A stretch of DNA of 64,000 nt, from positions 50,012,001 to 50,076,000 of the forward strand of contig JAFFJZ010000004.1 in NCBI GenBank assembly GCA_018340375.1. Reading direction: 5' to 3'. A program made the position numbers and the translations under genes. Of the stretch, positions 58,258-64,000 are shown in pieces. Under the pieces are notes generated by a model. The model saw only the letters and a list, made by a program, of their open reading frames with translations. It was not told where the DNA came from and did not search any database. This DNA comes from Gonatopus flavifemur. Lineage: Eukaryota > Arthropoda > Insecta > Hymenoptera > Dryinidae. The first letter of the stretch is position 1; every line of letters starts with the position of its first letter.

Positions 58258-58376
58258 GACGAAACTGCAATGTTAGAATAGTGTGCGAAAAGTGGGAAAT
58301 TGAACAAAATTTGTGCCATTTCCCACTGTCTTCACGCTTTTTGCACATTGTCGCATGCTTTATTTTCGTCAGGGTT
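58258..58376. repeat. Fold-back with GACGAAA / TTTTCGTC ends
   Basis: GTGCGAAAAGTGGGAAAT pairs with ATTTCCCAC and the downstream TTTTTGCACA, and the outer bases CTGACGAAA pair with TTTTCGTCAG. It is about 120 bp and non-coding. The region 58377-58835 shows nothing more. Confidence 0.55.
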
Positions 58377-58835
58377 ACTATGAATGTCTTTTTTCTCCCT
58401 GTCAAAAATAATTCAAAGTCGAGTACGGGTTTATATATTATATATTATATTTATTAAACCATAATAGGCTATTGCTGATGGACACTAATTTTTGAAAAGT
58501 TTTCAGAGTAGTCATTTCTTCAGTATTGAGAGTTATTTATAGCTGTAAAATATAGGTTAATTGAAACGACATTTACCACATCTCGTTTGTTCAATACGAT
58601 GAAATTTGAATTTTCATGAGTTTTGCATCTCTTATTGAGATTATTCTTCATATCACTTGAATTCATCTCCTTGTTCTCAACCAGGGAAGAACTTTGAATT
58701 TGGACGGATGGAAGAGGCTAGCAATTACCCTGAGGTCGCAATTTCACACGTCATTATTTTCATTGAATAACAATTATTTTAAAGTTGTCATAAAGTCATG
58801 TATTTACAATTGAGAATATTTCATATTACTTTATA

Positions 58836-59248
58836 TTGTTCAGCATGTACAATATCATGTTAATTAAACAAATGATGATTCTTTTTTATACTCAAGAGAA
58901 AAATGTCAAATTCTATTCTATAACACCCAATAATATTTTTATTCACTTAAGCGCCTGGGAATCTTTCAACGTATTTGATTCATTACTCCCTGTGTTGGAT
59001 GATTTGAATAGTGAATTGCCATACCACCCTTCTATGAAGCAATCGGAAATCATCTATATTGAATCGGATGGGGAAAAAGCACATCAGGAGGTACACGTTG
59101 AAGAATCAGAGGAATTGCCAAAATCAAATATTGTGGAAGACATGCCGAACACCATCATTAACAAAGCAAGTGACATCTTTGTGGATCACGGTTTTCCATT
59201 CAGACTAATATTTGCAGTTCACTCCATCAGCCATCAAAGAATTGAATT
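58836..59248 (+). pseudogene. Unidentified ORF split by piggyBac-type element
   Basis: A frame opens at 58836 and runs through an acidic stretch (ESEELPKSNIVED) to the TTAA at 59245-59248. After the element the same frame continues from 63860 (KKPLLDT-like) for about a dozen residues and stops near 63904. I recognise no domain, and the first part is hydrophobic. It may be an exon of a host gene or of another transposon. Only frame continuity across TTAA supports it. Confidence 0.35.
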
Positions 59249-60597
59249 GGAGTTAACCCGTTCAGGGGCAGTGGGACGTATACGTCCCACCTATGTTATT
59301 TCAGTTTTTTTCATATTTCTAGTACATATTGCATTATTTACGGGAAAATACTCATTTTTTACACTCATTGGTATCTAAATTATTCAAACTTTATGCAACA
59401 TTGCAATAATTTATTCATTTTGATATTGATTATAAATGATTAACATGAAAAAATTCGCTTTTTTTGAAGAAAAATCGGTTTCTCCGGAATGAGAACAGTT
59501 GAGCCCCTGGAATATTTTTTCACATACTCTCCATACATAGTTCTTTGATATATATTTTTGTCAGAATTTTTCGTACATTAGTTTTTAAGGAAAAAATTTT
59601 TGAAATTCTGGAAAATAAAATTTGCTCAGCTCTTTCAGAGATACATTTTTCTGTGATACTTATATCATTAACAAAATCACCCATAAGAGTTTTTGGGGTT
59701 GCTGAATACAAATTTGAGGTCAGATTTGAAAAATTCAAAATGGCGGGTTGAATATGGCGGTCAAAATTTTCAAAAATTGACCGATTCCGGCCAAATTTTT
59801 ATTCTAGGGGTTTTTGGGGTTGCAAATTAAGAATCTAAGGTCAGCTTTGCAGAATTGAAGATGGCGGATCCAATATGGCGGACACAATTTTCAGAAAACT
59901 GACGGATTTTGACTAAATTCTAATTCTGAGGGTTTTCGGGGTCATTGATTACGAATCTGCAGTTAGATTTTGAATCATACGCACCAGATGAAAATTTTTC
60001 AGTGCTTTCGTGTCTGCTCGGCAAAACGTAGAACTAACGATGTGGATATGGGATGGGAGTAGTTTCATTTTTTGTTAGTTTTTGTTGTGTGTTTTTTTTG
60101 TGGCTTTGTTCTCCTTTTACGTTATTTTGTGTTTCTTATTTTGTAATTTCCAATTCTTTTAACCAATCCCTTCCAGGGGCAGTGGGGCATATACATTCTA
60201 CCTATTTTGCTTCAGTTTTTCTCATATTCCTAGTACATGTTGCACTATTCACGGGCAAATACGCATATTTCACAGTTATTGGTACCTAAGTTATTCAAGC
60301 CTCATGCAAAATTGCAATAATTTACTCAATTCAATATTAGTTTTAAATAATTAACCTGAAAAAGTCCGCATTTTTCTAAAGAAAAATCGATTTCTTCTTC
60401 ATGAAATTAGTCGGGGCCCTGAAATGTTTTCGCATATTCTCCATATATAGTTTCCCGATACATGTTTTTATCAGAACTTTGGATCAATTAGTTTGGAAAA
60501 AAAATTGGAAATCTCGGAAAGTAAAGTTTGTTTAGAATTATTCATCATTTCTTTATTACTCTCATTAATGATATTTTTTTGCATGAATATATGTATA

Positions 60598-60889
60598 CAG
60601 GCACGTATCCAAGATTTTCATTCAGGAGGTGCCAAGTGGAAAAATTTTCAAAATTATATAAAAATTATATCCGATTCTATCCTTAGTAGAACTGATATAG
60701 GGCTCACATCAGGGCCACATGAGGCTACATCGGGTTCTGATATGGCCTCATGTGGCCCTGATGTGAGCCCTATATCATTTCTACTAGGCCTATATTCAGT
60801 TTATTCATGAGTTATACATGATTTTGAAAATTTTCGGGGGGTGCTGCAGCACCCCAGCACCCTCCCCCCCCCCCCTGACTACGTGCCTG
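60598..60889. repeat. Fold-back with CAGGCACGTA ends, nested in the second piggyBac
   Basis: Ends CAGGCACGTA and TACGTGCCTG are inverted. In the centre, about 43 bp around GGGCTCACATCAGGGCCACA (60683-60726) pairs with 60747-60789. The right side carries GGGGGTGCTGCAGCACCCC, itself a hairpin, and a C run. No coding sequence is seen. Confidence 0.8.
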
Positions 60890-61591
60890 TATGTATATAT
60901 AATCACATAATTGTAAGCTATACTATTCGTCAAATGATAGTAATTTTGTTATGCTGTATGGCGATGTGTCATATTGGAGATATAAATACTAGTGCTTTCA
61001 CAACTAAAAGAACAAAGTTGCGGAAACAAATTATTCCACATTATTATCATTTTTTCTGTCTCTTAACATTATTGATTTCTTCATTTTTCATGACAAAAAA
61101 CCTTTGTCACTTTCTGTTGTGGCGCAAGCTAGCTGTCTGCAAAAAGTGTCATGTTAGCGATATAAGAACTGGCATCCTCGTAAGTACCCGATCCAAATTT
61201 CAAGAAGAAATAATATTTTGCATAGAATATTTTATGATCAATTTTTGTTCTCATTGATGAATTCGTGAATGGAATCAATTTCGGAGCGTCAGGTACACAG
61301 CAGAAAATGCCATTTTAGTAGTACAGTAGTCATAGCAATATAAGTGACATTTCGAAAGTTTCTAAAAAATTACGATATCAGGGTTCTCAAATAAGATTCT
61401 CTCATTTTCCTCCATGGTTTGATGAGTCAATTACTATCATTATTAGTTGAGCTGCAGTTTTGATATTCAATTCAACACAGTATTCCGGATAAGGAAAGAA
61501 TTGTGAGTTTTCTCACTTGCAATTTGCACGTGTTCCTTCACACTGCAATCAATGATTTCAGTGACTGCTTTCGAGAAAATATTTTAAAAAA

Positions 61592-62739
61592 ATGAATGCA
61601 GCAGGGAAGAACGTTGCAGAAACACGAATTTCTGGTTATGACCTTTTCGATGAAATTCCCAGTGACGGTGAATCACACGATGACATTGAAGATAGTGAGG
61701 ATGAATATTGTGTGAATAAAAATAATTCTACAGAAGAACGATTTGAAATTTCTATCGATGAAATTGAGGCATCTGTTGATTTGAATGTTGAAAGCGATGA
61801 GGAAGATGATACTCCTTTGAGTATTCGCGTTGCCGAAATGGATGGCATATGGGAGAAAAAAAGGAAAAGCCAGTTCAATTCACTATTTACTGAATACTGT
61901 GGTCCGAAAAATTTGCCAGAAAATATTACAAAACCTGGAGACATTTTTTTATGCCTATTCTCAGAACAAAACATAAGCAGGATTGTTGAACAATCAAATT
62001 TGTACTGTAATCAGGGAAAAGTAAAAGATTTCAACCCTATTACTAGCGAAGAGATAGAAAAGTTTTTAGGACTGAATATAATGATGGGTATGAAAAGATT
62101 ACCGTCTTATCGAGATTATTGGTCCAAAAACGTGAACTCAATGATCCTTACATTTCTTCTGTCATGAGCGTCAAAAGATCCTCTTTCTTGTTGTCACATT
62201 CACATTTGAATGATAGTACTAAAGAACCAAAAAGAAACGACCCTGATTATAATAAATTGTATAAAGTTGCACCTTATCTGAACATTCTTTCGGAGACTCA
62301 TAAAATGTTCTATAATCCAACTAAGAACCAATCAATTGATGAAAGTATGATAAAGTTCAAGGGCAGAAGTTCCATGAAATAATACATGCCAATGAAACCA
62401 ATCAAGAGGGATTATGAAATTTGGGAAAGGGCTGACGATTATGGATACATATGCGAATTCCAAATACATACAGGGAAAATTCAGGATAGAACAGGAAAAT
62501 TTCTAGGGGAAAGAGTGATAAAAGAATTGAGTCGTGATTTAGTCCAAAAGTATTATTGCATCTTTTTTGACAATTTCTTCACAACTGTAGAGTTAATGTC
62601 TTCTTTACTGGTTGACGGAATTCTAGCATGTGGAACCGTGAGAAAAGACCGGAAAAATTTACCAAAAATCCAAACACCTGATAAAAATATGTCTCCTGGA
62701 GACAGTGAATTTCGTACTTCTCATAAGGTAGTTCGATAG
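61592..62739 (+). pseudogene. piggyBac-type transposase, degraded and C-terminally truncated
   Basis: An acidic N-terminus (SDGESHDDIEDSEDEY) is followed by the start of the transposase domain (FLGLNIMMGMKRLPSYRDYW), a frameshift near 62130, then DESMIKFKGRSSMK with the first catalytic Asp. A TAA follows at 62380. IFFDNFFTTVELM carries the second Asp (near 62570). The third Asp (MGGVD region) and the C-terminal zinc ribbon are absent; instead an A-rich stretch follows from 62790. So it cannot be active. It belongs to the same superfamily as the element at 25.7 kb but is clearly a different lineage. Confidence 0.85.
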
Positions 62740-62789
62740 CTGAAATGTTTTGAGAATTATCACAAAGCGTTATGGGTCGAAATGATTCG

Positions 62790-62990
62790 AAATTACGAGA
62801 TAAAAAACCATTAAAAAACAAAAATCCACAAAAAAATACGAAGAATACAAAAATATACAAAAAAAACACAAGAGAAAACAAAAAAAATACAAAAAAAACA
62901 ATAAAAAATACAAAAAGAAAACAATAAAAAATACAAAAAAAACAATAAAAAATACAAAAAAAAACAAAAGAAACCCAAAAAGGAACTACT
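62790..62990. repeat. A-rich simple sequence (AAAAAATACA-type)
   Basis: About 200 bp made of AAAAAATAC and AAAAAACA units. The minus-strand reading gives only Phe-rich nonsense. It replaces the expected 3' end of the transposase. A T-rich counterpart lies near 60065-60110, consistent with inverted subterminal regions of the element. Confidence 0.6.
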
Positions 62991-63379
62991 CTCTTCCCAC
63001 GTCCACGTCGTTAGTTCTGGGTTACGCCGAGAGGAAGGAACAAAGCCCTGGGAGTTTTCATCTAGTTCATGAAATTAATGCCCCAAAAACATATTGAGTG
63101 AATCCGTAAACATCCGTGCATCTATTTTTTGTAAATTACGTGGAAAAACACAAGGTTAACTCAGCATAGTGAGCTACCGGATGTACCATCTTGAATTTCG
63201 CAAATCCAACTTCAGATTTGTGATCGGTGGTGCCAAAGATCCCTATAATCAAAATTCCATCATAATCTACTATTTTCTCCCATATAGCACGAATCGCCTG
63301 GGGAGATTGCACAGTCTCTAGGATATCCGGAGGACGTCACCACAAGGTTCGTGCTGGGTGAGCTGAAGAATGAATGTGC

Positions 63380-63800
63380 CATAATGATTCTGGCATCTTG
63401 AAGTTCGGGAATCTGACCTCAGATTTGTAATCCGCGACCCCGAAAATCCTTAGGGAACAAATTTGGTCAAAATCTGTCGAATTTTGAAGATTTAGTCCGC
63501 GTTATTCGGATTCGCCATCCTGGATTCCGCAAATCTGACCTCAGATTCGTAATCCCCGACCCCGAAAACCCTTAGAGAACAAATTTGGTCGAAATTTGTC
63601 GAATTTTGGAAAATGTCATCCGCCATCTTGAACTTTGCAAATCTGACCTCAGATTCGTAATCCGCGAACGCGAAAACCCTTAGGATAAAAATTTGGTCAA
63701 AATCTGCCGAATTTTTGAAAATGTCATCCAACATATTGGATCCGCCATCTTGAATTTTGCAAATCTAACCTCAGATTCGTAATCAGCAACCCCAAAAACC
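63380..63800. repeat. Tandem subterminal repeats of the second piggyBac-type element
   Basis: Four units of roughly 120 bp each contain AATCTGACCTCAGATTCGTAATC, CCCGAAAACCCTTAG and a TCCGCCATCTTGAA-like block, with scattered differences. Inverted relatives lie near the left end of the same element and in 34140-35110. They are not genes. They may be transposase-binding sites. Confidence 0.7.
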
Positions 63801-64000
63801 TTTACAACCAATTTTATCAAAGCTGTAAGTATCATAAAAAAATGTGCCCCTGAAAGGGTTAAAGAAACCATTATTGGATACGATATTCATATGTTTGTAT
63901 ATCTAAATATCAAAATAATATAAATGATATATATAAATTCAATTCAGAAAAAATGATGACAAAGATATAATAATGCATCATAGTAATGGTATGTTAGAAT

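Larger units (their letters stand above)
59249..63855 (+). mobile_element. Second piggyBac-type element, decayed, 4.6 kb
   Basis: TTAA lies on both sides (59245-59248 and 63856-63859). Ends are CCCGTTCAGGGGC and GCCCCTGAAAGGG. The left end region (59264 to about 59650) is repeated in direct orientation at about 60173-60560. Repeats of about 120 bp containing TCTGACCTCAGATTCGTAATC and ATCCGCCATCTTGAA sit at 63380-63800, and inverted counterparts lie at 59690-59960. A broken transposase gene is at 61592-62739. It is older than the piggyBac at 25.7 kb. Confidence 0.8.

Noticed and set aside
62770..62967. Phe-rich minus-strand frame resembling a membrane protein
   Set aside because: It is the reverse reading of A-rich simple sequence.

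Overview
The window is a stretch of eukaryotic, very probably insect, repetitive DNA. It is AT-rich and has no recognisable housekeeping gene, rRNA or tRNA. Its coding matter comes from mariner, piggyBac, copia, RTE-like and other arthropod-type elements. One primer-binding site matches the 3' end of animal initiator tRNA-Met. A beetle or another insect with many fold-back elements is plausible, but the species cannot be read from the sequence. Layout: 1298-7370 is a complete non-LTR retrotransposon, bounded by a 15-bp target duplication and itself carrying a 5'-truncated RTE-like insert (5521-6646). From 8051 to about 31.7 kb, mostly on the minus strand, lies the wreck of a two-gene DNA transposon, here called T1. 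Its gene A' (29.3-31.7 kb) resembles gene A of a second element. Its gene B' (28973 down to 8051) is a zinc-finger plus DDE-like transposase. Gene B' is cut by a piggyBac element (25725-28290), a fold-back within a fold-back (23861-25593), a second element of the same family (T2, 11362-23261), a TA-flanked element (9660-10855) and an unresolved insert (about 8530-9350). T2 has a spliced SAM-domain gene A (minus), a transposase gene B (plus), and long inverted ends that both contain the 3' part of the transposase gene. T2 in turn holds a hAT-like element (12734-15169), fold-backs, and a very young intact mariner (19491-20776). Further right: 32814-37092 is a transposon with about 0.9-kb terminal inverted repeats and a broken transposase-like gene. 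38177-46359 is a copia-type LTR retrotransposon (5-bp target duplication) with one mariner inside its integrase and a DD41D-spaced mariner-like element inside its 3' LTR. 46995-50448 is a giant palindrome with an RTE-like copy inserted in one arm. 50563-51357 is an undisrupted ubiquitin-specific-protease-like ORF that has lost its catalytic Cys and His. 51.6-58.4 kb is dominated by palindromic elements. 59249-63855 is a decayed second piggyBac-type element flanked by TTAA, which splits an unidentified ORF. Function: nothing here forms a cellular pathway. The genes act, or once acted, as transposition machinery. The clean target duplications and frame continuity across insertions let the order of insertion be read: old T1 and T2, then piggyBac, fold-back and hAT-like elements, then the intact mariners. 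Most calls rest on motifs read by eye; family names marked as inference were not checked against any database.
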